Source of the DNA: CAYFXE01 sp964347035
GTDB taxonomy: Bacteria; Acidobacteriota; Aminicenantia; Aminicenantales; Aminicenantaceae
Assembly (NCBI GenBank): GCA_964347035.1
Contig: CAYFXE010000028.1
Location: forward strand, 1 to 37,167
Reading direction: 5' to 3'
Length of the DNA: 37,167 nucleotides
Shown: positions 8,112 through 16,849 of the stretch, piece after piece
Layout: each line of letters opens with the position of its first letter
Numbering within the stretch: position 1 is the stretch's first letter
Notes under the pieces: generated by a model
The model's database searches: none
What the model was told of the DNA's origin: nothing
The model's input: the letters and a program-made list of their open reading frames with translations, nothing else
Program-made: the position numbers and the translations under genes

Positions 8112-10255
8112 CCCTGTATGCCGAAGTCATCCTCTCTCTTCCTTTCGATCACATGTTCACTTACAGAATTCCCCCCTCTCTGCAAGACAAGGCAAAAATA
8201 GGATCGAGAGCACTTGTTCCTTTCAAAGAGCGAACACTTACCGGATTTATCGTCAACTTCAGACGAAGAAAGCCGAGCAAAGGACTTGAACTTCGAGATA
8301 TTCTTGAGATCTTGGATGAGGATCCGGTTTTTTCTTCCTCTTTTCTCTCCTATACCCGAAAGCTAAGCTCCTACCATCATTCCTCCTGGGGAGAAATCCT
8401 TCAAGCTTCACTCCCTCCTTCTCTTCTTCTAAAAACAGAAACGAGGGTTTCGCTCAGAGAGGAAGGGAAGAGAGCTCTCGAACAAGAGGATTTGAGCAAG
8501 GATGATAAGAAAGTTTTGTCCATACTCCAGAAAAAAGAATATAGTGTTTTCTTCATAAGGAGAAAATTGAAGATCAAAAATCTCTCTTTCTTGCTCCGGC
8601 GATTGGAAAGGAAAGGCTTTATTCATATTCAGAAAACTGTCAAACAGGGAAAGATCAGAAAAGAACCAAAGCGGATGAAGGAGCCCAAACAGCTCGAAAT
8701 CGATTTTTCCATGGATCGAGCTTCCCGACATGCGGCCGATATGATGGCCCAGAAAATGAAGGAAGATCGGTTTTCGCCTTTTTTACTCCACTCCTCTCGA
8801 GAAAAGAGACAGGCCGTCTATTTCCATTTTATCAGGAAATGTCTGGAGAAGAAGAAGCGAGTTCTGTTTCTCGTTCCCGAAATCTCTCTGACGGAGGATT
8901 TTATCGGAAAATTCGAGAGGAGACTGGGAAAAAAAGTGGCTTGTCTTCATAGTCGATTGTCCGAGAAGAGGAGAGTCTCTGAGTGGGAAAGGATAAAAGA
9001 GAGTGAGGTGGATGTGATCATCGGGCCGCGTTCTGCCCTTTTCTCACCGATCGAAATGACTGGCCTGGTTATCGTTGATGAAGAACATGATGAATCCTAT
9101 TATCAGCTGGAGTCACCCTCCTACGATGCCAGAAGGGGGGCTTGGCTTAAAGCCCAAGAAGAGGAGTGTGTTCTGATCTATGGCTCAGCGACTCCTTCGG
9201 TTGAGATGTTTTATCGGGCAAAAAAGGGAGGCTATCTTCAGAGTGTCAGGGAGAGGACTGGAAAGATAAGAGTTGAGGTGTTGGATGATCGGAAGTCAAG
9301 AGGGATCATACCCTCGAGGATGAGGGAGGGAATCGAGGAGAGATTGAGGAAGAAGGAGCCTGTTTTGATTTTTATCAATCGACGGGGGTATGCCTCCTTT
9401 CTCTACTGCTCTCGGTGTAATTTTATCCCGCGCTGTCCCCGATGTGACATCTCTTTAACCTATCATAAGAGAGAGGATAAACTCGTTTGTCACTATTGTG
9501 ATTATTCCTCGTCGAGGATCGACGAGTGTACTCGATGTGGGTCGAAGATAATCCGTAGAAGAGGTCCTGGGATCGAAGTCATCGAGGAAGAGTTAAAAGT
9601 GAGCTTCCCGCAGAGCCGCGTCGTCTGTTTTGACAAGGACGTAGCCAGGACCAAGACAGACCAGGAGAGGATTCTGAAGGCATATTCTAGAGGCAAGATC
9701 GATATTTTGATCGGAACTCAACTTCTCGCTCGTCAGATGGATTTGTCTCCGGCTTCTTTGGTTGCGATTCTTTATCCGGAAATAACGCTATCCCTCTCTG
9801 ATTTTAGAGCCACCCATAAGACCTATCATAATTTGAGGCAAATGATGAGTTTCGTTAACAACGAGAAGGGAGAAGTTCTGATTCAAACATCTTTTCCCCT
9901 ACATTTCTCCATTCTCTCTGCGGTTGACGATGATTACCTCTCGTTTTACAACCAAGAGATTAAATTTCGCCGCCTCATGAATTATCCCCCTTTCTGTACT
10001 ATGGGAGAAATCCTGTTTCTAGGAGAAAACTTAAAGACATTAGCCAAGAAATCGAGAGAATTTTTTTCCCGAGTCAAGAGTCGAGCCGAGGAAGTCGAGG
10101 TCCTTGGGCCAGCCCTTGCTTCTGGCCCTAGGTTGAGAGGGAGAAAAGGAATTCAGCTGATCCTGAAGGCCAAGCGAAGGAAGCGGTTGGATGATGTGAT
10201 CAGGAAGTTTCTCCAGCCCCTCAAGGTCAGAAAGTCAGTCTGGATCTATAATTAA
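8108..10255 (+). CDS. priA: PriA-like primosomal protein with degenerate helicase motifs
   Basis: The 715-residue product has the PriA order: 3' DNA-binding domain (about 1-105), winged-helix region, helicase lobes and C-terminal domain. All eight zinc ligands are present (Cys 434, 437, 443, 446, 461, 464, 474, 477), as are DEEHD (324-328) and GSATPS (359-364). However, the Walker A region normally reading GxTGSGKTEVY reads LLHSSREKRQAVY (226-238), with no GKT. The C-terminal QVAGRAGR block that supplies the arginine finger reads QMMSFVNNEKGE (578-589). ATP-driven unwinding is therefore doubtful; a DNA-binding, DnaB-loading scaffold role is inferred, as proposed for PriA proteins of some other lineages. 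The start ATG overlaps the preceding TGA. The longer frame from 8066 adds 14 residues with no family match. Confidence 0.88.
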   Translation: MTLYAEVILSLPFDHMFTYRIPPSLQDKAKIGSRALVPFKERTLTGFIVNFRRRKPSKGLELRDILEILDEDPVFSSSFLSYTRKLSSYHHSSWGEILQASLPPSLLLKTETRVSLREEGKRALEQEDLSKDDKKVLSILQKKEYSVFFIRRKLKIKNLSFLLRRLERKGFIHIQKTVKQGKIRKEPKRMKEPKQLEIDFSMDRASRHAADMMAQKMKEDRFSPFLLHSSREKRQAVYFHFIRKCLEKKKRVLFLVPEISLTEDFIGKFERRLGKKVACLHSRLSEKRRVSEWERIKESEVDVIIGPRSALFSPIEMTGLVIVDEEHDESYYQLESPSYDARRGAWLKAQEEECVLIYGSATPSVEMFYRAKKGGYLQSVRERTGKIRVEVLDDRKSRGIIPSRMREGIEERLRKKEPVLIFINRRGYASFLYCSRCNFIPRCPRCDISLTYHKREDKLVCHYCDYSSSRIDECTRCGSKIIRRRGPGIEVIEEELKVSFPQSRVVCFDKDVARTKTDQERILKAYSRGKIDILIGTQLLARQMDLSPASLVAILYPEITLSLSDFRATHKTYHNLRQMMSFVNNEKGEVLIQTSFPLHFSILSAVDDDYLSFYNQEIKFRRLMNYPPFCTMGEILFLGENLKTLAKKSREFFSRVKSRAEEVEVLGPALASGPRLRGRKGIQLILKAKRRKRLDDVIRKFLQPLKVRKSVWIYN

Positions 10256-10268
10256 ATTTGTCCTTATT

Positions 10269-12122
10269 TTATTGTAGCACGATGAGCTGAATCTGGACTG
10301 TCGCCGTAACAAATCCTTCAGAGCCTGTTGTTGCGGCTTGGGCTTGGACCGTTATGAGCTGATCCGCGGCGAGTTCGGCCGTGGTCGGCCCATAATAATT
10401 AAGAGTAACGATTCCCAGCGAGTTAGTAGAGGCTGTAATGGTTTTGTAGCCGTTCGCGAACTCTCCGAGTCCGTCAGGGAGAGGGAAGATGATGTTTCTG
10501 TTGCCTATGGCCGTGTTGCCCTGCTTTAGGTTGGCCGTAATCAGCGAGATCGGTCTTTCTGTCGTGACCATGAGGACATTGGGGTCAGCAGTGAGCTCCA
10601 GGGTGAGAGCTGGGGCTGCCAGGATGAGCTCGATATCCACGGTGGCGGTTACAGGAGTTGAGGTGTCTGTTGATGCCTGAGCTGTAATGGTGACCGTTTC
10701 ATCTTGGGTAATTTCGTGCTTGGTCGGTCCGACATAGGTGACAGTAGCGATGCCTTCAGAGTTCGTCCTGACTAAGGCACTTGTTAAGCCGTTGGAGAAT
10801 TCACCCGAGCCTGTCGTTATGGTAAAGAAGATATTTTCATCAGCGAGAGGTGAGTTTCCTTCTTTGAAGACAGCGCTTACATGCGATGTGGGATTATCAT
10901 CGTCTACCCACAAGATGTTCGGATTAGCCGTGAGTTCTAAGCTGAGATCTGCCGCATCTCGAACAAGCTGAATCTGAGCTGTAGTGGTGACAAAGCTTCC
11001 TGAGGCTGCAACCTGAGCTTGGATGGTGACAACCTCGTCAGCGGTGATATCGTCTTCTGTTGGGCTGCGGTATTCTACCGTAGCAATACCGAACTCGTTT
11101 GTATCGGCGAAAATATTATCTTTATCATTCGTGAACGTTCCAGATCCCGAAGAGATAGTGAAGACGACTCTTCTATCTGGAAGAGGCATGGTGCCTTTCT
11201 TAACATAGGCCTTCAGGATTGAGGAGCCTGGTTCACTCGAGACCACGAGTACATTAGGTTCGGCGAAAAGTTCGATACTCACGTCCTTTGATTCGCGAAC
11301 TACACTAATAGGGGCCGAGGTTGAGGGAGCACCTGCTTGTCCGGGAAGCCAGGCTTTGATGTAAACGGTCGTATCCGCCGTGATCTCCTGAGATATAGGA
11401 CCGAAATAATCGACTCTGGCCACACCGTTCTTGTTTGTCGTTTTTTCGATGACAGCTTTGGAACCTTCGAAGTAACCCAGGCTAAGTTGGGCCCCAGCGG
11501 CATCGGTGATTTCGAACAGAATAGGTTCCTTTACAAGGTACCCTCCACCAGTGTGCATGACAGTGGCTTTTATAGTCGAGATCTCACGGTAGGTATCGGC
11601 GATCAATACACTGGGACTTGCCACTAACTCGATCATGATTTGTTCAGCATCTTGCACAACCTTGATTGGAGTCAGGTCAGTGATGAACTCTTTCCCATCC
11701 CAGGAGACACTGGCGAATATATACACAAAGATTGTGTCAAGCAGTTCTTCTCCGAGGGGCCCATGGTAGATTATTTTTGCTTCTCCATTCTCGTTCGTTG
11801 TCCTAGAAGCGACGGATGTGTTTCCCTCAAAATGACCGAGGTAAAGCTTGTTTCCAGATTCATCCCGTATTTCAAAATGGACAGTCTTCCCAGCAACAGG
11901 ACTGTTATTATATTTCTGTAAACTGGCTGTGATGGTGGTTGATTCTCTATTGGCGCCAGCCGCGATAACATTGGGGCTTGCCGATAACTTGAGGACGATT
12001 GACAGTGTGGATGGCCCAAATGGTGTAAGTTCGTCTGTTTGCTTTCTTTTGCAGACAGGAAAAATGACAAAACTCAGGACCAAACCTAGAGTTATTAATA
12101 ATTTAAATTTCGACGTCTTCAT
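10269..12122 (-). CDS. Exported protein with five tandem invasin-type Ig-like (Big_1) repeats
   Basis: The 617-residue product has an N-terminal hydrophobic signal and a Cys at residue 24 (sequence IFPVC), a poor but possible lipobox. Five repeats of about 113 residues follow, each opening with L-x-A-x-P-N/S-V/I (LSASPNV, LVASPSV, LFAEPNV, LTANPNI, LTADPNV) and containing TxxxG.A.V.Y.GP near the end. This is the pattern of Big_1 domains of invasin/intimin and of some fibre-like surface proteins. No catalytic domain is visible. The ATG at 12122 is chosen over a GTG nine bases upstream because AAGG lies at proper distance from it. It is the last gene of the coaD-pil run, so a role at the pilus secretin or the cell surface is plausible but unproven. 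Confidence 0.75.
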   Translation of the reverse strand: MKTSKFKLLITLGLVLSFVIFPVCKRKQTDELTPFGPSTLSIVLKLSASPNVIAAGANRESTTITASLQKYNNSPVAGKTVHFEIRDESGNKLYLGHFEGNTSVASRTTNENGEAKIIYHGPLGEELLDTIFVYIFASVSWDGKEFITDLTPIKVVQDAEQIMIELVASPSVLIADTYREISTIKATVMHTGGGYLVKEPILFEITDAAGAQLSLGYFEGSKAVIEKTTNKNGVARVDYFGPISQEITADTTVYIKAWLPGQAGAPSTSAPISVVRESKDVSIELFAEPNVLVVSSEPGSSILKAYVKKGTMPLPDRRVVFTISSGSGTFTNDKDNIFADTNEFGIATVEYRSPTEDDITADEVVTIQAQVAASGSFVTTTAQIQLVRDAADLSLELTANPNILWVDDDNPTSHVSAVFKEGNSPLADENIFFTITTGSGEFSNGLTSALVRTNSEGIATVTYVGPTKHEITQDETVTITAQASTDTSTPVTATVDIELILAAPALTLELTADPNVLMVTTERPISLITANLKQGNTAIGNRNIIFPLPDGLGEFANGYKTITASTNSLGIVTLNYYGPTTAELAADQLITVQAQAATTGSEGFVTATVQIQLIVLQ

Positions 12123-12133
12123 TGTTCTCACCC

Positions 12134-12739
12134 TTATGGATCAATAAAGTTGGCAAAGGTTATGGTCAAGTAGCCGGTGGCCTTGACCTTGTTGTTTGCT
12201 AGATCATGCCCAAAAAACTCGACTTTGGCGGTCACTGTTATAGCCACTTCCTCTGTTCCATCCCTCAGCTCGATGAGCGGAGATTCAAGCTTGGCGACTT
12301 CTCTAACGATAATGAAGGGCACTTGCACTGAAGTATCAATAGCCACAAGTGCTGAGAGAGAACCGGTAAAGGCATAAGGGACATGGACGCCTTCGATGTT
12401 ATTCCCATCGGTGCGGAAATACTGAACAGAGTACTGTGTCACCTGAATATCATTATATTGTGAAGGGGTTACTTCAGTGTTGGGATCCATGAGTTTTGCG
12501 GTAAAGGTGACAGCAGCAGTATCGCCCGTCACATAAGGCTCTCCTGTATCTTTGTTAATTCTAACGACATCGGATTGGAGGAAGTTCACATCGTTTTCCT
12601 CGATATCCGTTCCGGTCAAGTTCACGATTATAAGAAGAGAGCTGGATTGCGTATCGTCAGCGATGGGATTACAGGAAATAAGAAAGTATAGAGCCGTTAG
12701 GATAATCGTCATTTTTAGTACATTTTTAAACTTTTTCAT
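12134..12739 (-). CDS. Small lipoprotein downstream of pilQ, function unknown
   Basis: The 201-residue product has a short basic N-terminus, a hydrophobic stretch and the lipobox LISC (Cys about residue 23), followed by a serine-rich linker. The rest is predominantly beta, with alternating hydrophobic residues (for example VAITVTAKVEFFG and GYLTITFANF), consistent with an Ig-like or other beta-sandwich fold. I do not recognise the family. The ATG at 12739 is preferred to a GTG nine bases upstream because AGGGTG sits at a normal spacing. It lies between pilQ (14 bases upstream) and the five-repeat protein (11 bases downstream), so it is probably translated from the pil transcript. Confidence 0.7.
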   Translation of the reverse strand: MKKFKNVLKMTIILTALYFLISCNPIADDTQSSSLLIIVNLTGTDIEENDVNFLQSDVVRINKDTGEPYVTGDTAAVTFTAKLMDPNTEVTPSQYNDIQVTQYSVQYFRTDGNNIEGVHVPYAFTGSLSALVAIDTSVQVPFIIVREVAKLESPLIELRDGTEEVAITVTAKVEFFGHDLANNKVKATGYLTITFANFIDP

Positions 12740-12752
12740 TTTTCGCACCCTA

Positions 12753-15194
12753 TTATTTGATTATTCTGGGAGTGATAAAAATGAGTAGTTCCCGATTTTG
12801 TTTCGTTCGAGCAAAAGACTTGAAGAGATTTCCCAGAATCGGGATTTTATGGAAAAAGGGAACTCTTTCCCTGGTAATGGAATCTTCTGTTCTGTATATG
12901 CCTCCGATGACAGTCGTTCCGCCATCTGAAACCATGACCGTGGTCTTGGCGCTTTGGGTGATGATCGGAGGGATTCCGTTGACGAGATTGGCAAAGTCAG
13001 CGGCGTTGTTTCTAATCTCGATGTACATGATGATTGTTCCCTCAGCCGTGATTTGAGGTGTAGCCCTGAGTTCCAGGGCGGCATTGACGTATTGGGTGGT
13101 CACTGTGAAATTGGCCACTGTCTGGACCGGAATCTGTCTTCCTTGAAGGATTTCTGCTTCTTGGTTGTTTTGGGTTGTCACTTGCGGGGCAGAAATGATG
13201 CGGCCTTCACCAGATGTTTCCAAGGCGGATATAGCCATATCCAGTCGAAAAGTATCCAGGATATTGGCAAAGGAAAGGCCGATTGCAGAAGAGAAGGCAG
13301 GTGCGGGCAAATTGATGGCATACCCACCCAACGGGCCTCCGATCCCTTTGGTCACAATACCCTCGGGGATAAGGGCTCCATCCACCAGAACCTTATTCGG
13401 AAACTCGAGCGATGTCTGATTACCGAAGAATGGATCTGCAATCCCTTTAAAACCCCATTGAATCCCCAGATTGCGGACAAAGTTAGATGTGGCCTCCACG
13501 ATTCTGGCCTCGATCGAAACCTGGGGAGTGGCTGTATCGAAAACCAAAATGAGCTTCTCGATGAGCTCTATTCTGTCTTTTACGTCGGAGACGATCAACG
13601 TGTTTGTTCGGCTATCGATTATGATTTCTCCTCTCTCAGAAAGTTTGTTCCTGAGTAAACCTTGTACTTCCTCAGCTCTTGAATAAGAGAGGGTAAATGT
13701 TCTGACTACGACGGGTCCGGCCAATTCTTTGCTCTCGGCCAGTCTTCTTTGTTGTTCATCCTCTTGAGTCAAAATATTGATAGGCGCAATCCTGAGGATG
13801 TTGCCCTCGAGTGATTTTCCCATCTTGTTAATTTTAAGGATAACATCAAGAGCTTGATCCCAGGGTACATCCTTTAGGTCAACAGTGACTGTCCCTCTCA
13901 CTTCTGGATCAAAGACGACGTTCAAACCTGCGAAATCTCCAAGATAGAGAATAACATCGCGCAGGTCCGCATCCTTAAACTTACAGCTCAGGATATCGCC
14001 CGAATATGTCTCTTCAGGTTCGGCGAGGGTTTGAGGCTGGAACTGTTCTTGACGGAGTTTTTCTTGCTCAGAGCCTTCCCCGTCGCTGGCGGCAGGGGGA
14101 GATTTGGGGGGACTCGCTGCAGGAGGGGGTGGATTGACCTTCTCTTTTTGCGGAGAAGGAGTCGGTTCCTGTTTGGTTATCTCAGGTTCTTTTTCGGATT
14201 CATCCTCGGCCTTTGTGTCGTCTTTCGGATCTGTTTGGGGTGGGTCTGCTTCTTGAGGTTGTTTAACCGGTTCCTGTTTGATTTCCTCCTGTTCTTCCTC
14301 GGTCTTGTCGGGAGCTTGAGTTATTTCCTCTGATGGAGAAGAGATAGGATCCTCTAACTTAGGTAACGGCGGAGCAGAAGGAAGGAGGGTCTTTTCAGGA
14401 GCCGTCTTGAAAAAGGTTACGGACACACTATTTTTTCCTGTTTCCAATGTATAGAATTTGGGTTCGGAGAGATCAAAGACTATACGGGTGATCGTGTAGG
14501 GATTTGCGAGTTGAAACTGAGATGCTCTCACTCTTTGAACTCCGAGTTTTTCTACTGAGTGGAGAGAGTAAGGCTCAGTAAAGATCGTGTTAAAGAGGTC
14601 GACCACTAAACGCAACGGATTATCGAGGGCAAACACTTGAGAAACAACTTTACCGGTGAGGTCGGCCTTTATGTCGATGCGGTCACTTTTTTCTGAAATA
14701 GCGATATTTTTGAGGAACACTCTCCTCTCAGATCTCCTTTCAAGCTCTTGGATTTTTTCGTTCTCCAAAGAATAATGGTTGAGTTTTTTCTGAATGTTAT
14801 TCAGCTCGACGACTGTTTGGTTTCCGTTGGATCGGATGCAATACGGGACTTTTTCTTTAAGGCGAACAGAAAGACGAGTTGTGTTTGACTCCTCGTCCTC
14901 CAGGCTAATATCCTCTATCAAGGGAGATTTTTCCTTTGCAGTCAAGGATTTAGGTACTATTTGGACTCTGTCCAATTCAAGGACGAGAGTTGAAGGTGAT
15001 TCTGGGGAGAAATACGACCGAGGAGAAGGAAGAGGAGAGTTGGATTCAATAAGGATTTTTGTATTCAGGTTTCCGTTAAGGACGGAGATTTTATTTATGT
15101 TGATTAAAGCCTCATCTTCGTAGGCATACCCGCTTATCAATAAAAGGAGGAAACAAAAAAGCGTAAAGATTTGCCAGATATTATTCTTTTTCAT
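12753..15194 (-). CDS. pilQ: Type IV pilus secretin PilQ
   Basis: The 813-residue outer-membrane secretin forms the gated channel for the pilus fibre. After a signal peptide it has two AMIN-type beta domains (about 30-130 and 160-270; note LVVDLFNTIF), which in PilQ bind peptidoglycan. A long Pro/Glu/Lys/Gln-rich linker (about 275-390) follows, then an STN-type domain (FKDADLRDVILYLGDFAG, about 405-475) and an N1 domain (TFTLSYSRAEEVQGLLR). The secretin core ends with VPFFHKIPILGNLFKS and a terminal ELLIFITPRII. Length is normal for Gram-negative PilQ. AGAGGAG precedes the ATG. It follows pilP by one base. Confidence 0.95.
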   Translation of the reverse strand: MKKNNIWQIFTLFCFLLLLISGYAYEDEALININKISVLNGNLNTKILIESNSPLPSPRSYFSPESPSTLVLELDRVQIVPKSLTAKEKSPLIEDISLEDEESNTTRLSVRLKEKVPYCIRSNGNQTVVELNNIQKKLNHYSLENEKIQELERRSERRVFLKNIAISEKSDRIDIKADLTGKVVSQVFALDNPLRLVVDLFNTIFTEPYSLHSVEKLGVQRVRASQFQLANPYTITRIVFDLSEPKFYTLETGKNSVSVTFFKTAPEKTLLPSAPPLPKLEDPISSPSEEITQAPDKTEEEQEEIKQEPVKQPQEADPPQTDPKDDTKAEDESEKEPEITKQEPTPSPQKEKVNPPPPAASPPKSPPAASDGEGSEQEKLRQEQFQPQTLAEPEETYSGDILSCKFKDADLRDVILYLGDFAGLNVVFDPEVRGTVTVDLKDVPWDQALDVILKINKMGKSLEGNILRIAPINILTQEDEQQRRLAESKELAGPVVVRTFTLSYSRAEEVQGLLRNKLSERGEIIIDSRTNTLIVSDVKDRIELIEKLILVFDTATPQVSIEARIVEATSNFVRNLGIQWGFKGIADPFFGNQTSLEFPNKVLVDGALIPEGIVTKGIGGPLGGYAINLPAPAFSSAIGLSFANILDTFRLDMAISALETSGEGRIISAPQVTTQNNQEAEILQGRQIPVQTVANFTVTTQYVNAALELRATPQITAEGTIIMYIEIRNNAADFANLVNGIPPIITQSAKTTVMVSDGGTTVIGGIYRTEDSITRERVPFFHKIPILGNLFKSFARTKQNRELLIFITPRIIK

Positions 15195-15195
15195 G

Positions 15196-15657
15196 CTATC
15201 GCTCCTCTGGTTTTATTTCTTTGATGATATCTTTTGGTCTCCTTAAGGGAATGCCTCTTTCTTCCGTCATGCGGAAGACCACCATGGAGGCCTCGATGGA
15301 CAGAACAAAACCGTCAGCAAACTTCTGGCCAACTTTGATGTTATACGGAAATCCCTGAGGCCCGTTGACGATGGCAGTATATTTTCCTCTGGCTTTGACG
15401 ATACCGATGAGGCTGACATCATTGATGTACATTTGGGCTATCCCCCTCACTATGGGTTTCTCACTTACATCCCGGCCAGCGATCAGGTTTCGGAAAGGAT
15501 CTCTTCTTCCTCTTGGATTATAAGGGGGGTGAACCTGCTCTACCGATTCAGTACTCACTGTTTCGTCTGTTTCTTTTTTCTCTTCTTGGGAGAAAAGAGG
15601 GAAGGTGCCTATAGCGATTAAACCGATACAAAGAAGAAAAATTCCTATCTTTTTCAT
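15196..15657 (-). CDS. pilP: Type IV pilus assembly protein PilP
   Basis: The 153-residue product links the inner-membrane PilMNO platform to the secretin. It has an N-terminal signal (about 1-23), a flexible acidic linker, then the PilP core with RGRRDPFRNL (about 50-59) and the small beta domain IVRGIAQMYINDVSLIGIVK ... VNGPQGFPYNIKVGQKFADG. No lipobox cysteine follows the signal, unlike many PilP lipoproteins; its only nearby Cys is inside the hydrophobic core. The start overlaps the end of pilO by four bases. Confidence 0.88.
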   Translation of the reverse strand: MKKIGIFLLCIGLIAIGTFPLFSQEEKKETDETVSTESVEQVHPPYNPRGRRDPFRNLIAGRDVSEKPIVRGIAQMYINDVSLIGIVKARGKYTAIVNGPQGFPYNIKVGQKFADGFVLSIEASMVVFRMTEERGIPLRRPKDIIKEIKPEER

Positions 15658-16235
15658 TTCTTCCCCCCTGATTCTTTGTTTTCTTTCTCTGTAGTGATTT
15701 CCTCTTCACGAAAGATATAGGTTTTAGCTGTAAACTTGGCGGATATGGTGGCGCCCTGAGTCTGCCTGTCGAGAGCCTGGATGCTGAAATCTTCGACATT
15801 GAAGATGCGGGAAAAGAGTCTGAGTCGGTCGAAGAACAGGCCCAGATTGTGATAGCTCCCTGTGATTTCGATAGGGATTGGCCATTCCGAATAAAATTCC
15901 TTTAGGACCTCGCCCTGGGGAGCAAAATTGATGACGTTGAGACGTGAATCATTTGCCAACTGCTGGATTCTTCTGAGTATTGTCGATATCTCTCTCTTTT
16001 TAGGAATGATCGCCTCCAGATCTTTCAGCAGGAGGTCCATTTGCTTGATCTCGGCCTCGATCTTATCGAGTTCCTGTTTCTTAACCCGTAATTGCGCAAC
16101 TTCATCTTCGATTTGAATCCTTTCATTCTTTATGTTTTTCAGCTCATCGTTTTTTCCTCTGTAGAAGAACATGTAGAAGAATCCAAAGATGATGAGAGCC
16201 AATGCTAAATATCCATACCAAGGCCAGTTTTTCAT
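15654..16235 (-). CDS. pilO: Type IV pilus assembly protein PilO
   Basis: The 193-residue inner-membrane protein has a short cytoplasmic start, one transmembrane helix (about 7-26), a coiled coil (about 28-85, heptads such as IQIEDEVAQLRVKKQELDKI), and a C-terminal ferredoxin-like periplasmic domain with PIEITGSYHNLGLFFDRL, the most recognisable PilO signature. It pairs with PilN. Its start overlaps pilN by four bases and its end overlaps pilP by four, indicating translational coupling. Confidence 0.9.
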   Translation of the reverse strand: MKNWPWYGYLALALIIFGFFYMFFYRGKNDELKNIKNERIQIEDEVAQLRVKKQELDKIEAEIKQMDLLLKDLEAIIPKKREISTILRRIQQLANDSRLNVINFAPQGEVLKEFYSEWPIPIEITGSYHNLGLFFDRLRLFSRIFNVEDFSIQALDRQTQGATISAKFTAKTYIFREEEITTEKENKESGGKK

Positions 16236-16846
16236 TGTCTTTCCTTTCGGGCGGATTCTTCGGGAGGCAATACATCTAAGGGTAAAGCATACTGCGCTGT
16301 CAACGTAAACTCTAAGTACTGGGTGTTTCTCTCTGATTTCTGAGTCGAAGAGATGAGATTCAACTCCGTAAAATAAGGGCTGTTTTCCAAGTTGAAGATA
16401 TAATCGGCAATTAGACTATTTGACAGAGCTCTTCCCTTTATCTCCAGTAATTGCTCTTCGTACTTTGTCTCGATAAGCCAAACCCACTCGGGGATGTGCT
16501 TGCTGAGCTCGTCCATGATTCTAACCGCGATGGGTTGTTGGGCCTTAAGGTAGTTGATAAGACCGATCTTTCTCTCAAGTGTTTGCTTCTGTTCCTCTAA
16601 CTGTTCTAGCTTTTGTGTCACATATTCAAGACTCCTCTTTTTTTCCTGAGCCGCTTGTAGAAGATTTTTCTCTCTATTAATAGAATTTCTCTGAGTCAGA
16701 TAGAGGGCGGCTATGGCAATGATGGAAACGAGAAAAATGAGATAGGAAAATGGGATTTTTCTTTCCTTTTTAATTTTTGTTGTGCGGATGGCCTTTGTTT
16801 CTTTTAATTCTTTCTTTTCCGGTTTTAAAAGATTGACTCTGATCAT
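16232..16846 (-). CDS. pilN: Type IV pilus assembly protein PilN
   Basis: The 204-residue product begins MIRVNLLKPEKKE, the conserved cytoplasmic NLL peptide that docks into PilM. A transmembrane helix (about 33-50), a coiled coil (about 55-100) and a periplasmic domain including AVRIMDELSKHIPEWVWLIE (about 108-127) follow. Length and layout are normal for PilN. It starts 3 bases after the pilM stop codon. Confidence 0.92.
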   Translation of the reverse strand: MIRVNLLKPEKKELKETKAIRTTKIKKERKIPFSYLIFLVSIIAIAALYLTQRNSINREKNLLQAAQEKKRSLEYVTQKLEQLEEQKQTLERKIGLINYLKAQQPIAVRIMDELSKHIPEWVWLIETKYEEQLLEIKGRALSNSLIADYIFNLENSPYFTELNLISSTQKSERNTQYLEFTLTAQYALPLDVLPPEESARKERQ

Positions 16847-16849
16847 GGC

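Noticed and set aside
12954..13658. Plus-strand frame of 234 codons inside pilQ
   Set aside because: Antisense shadow of the conserved secretin domain; no motifs and no start signals.
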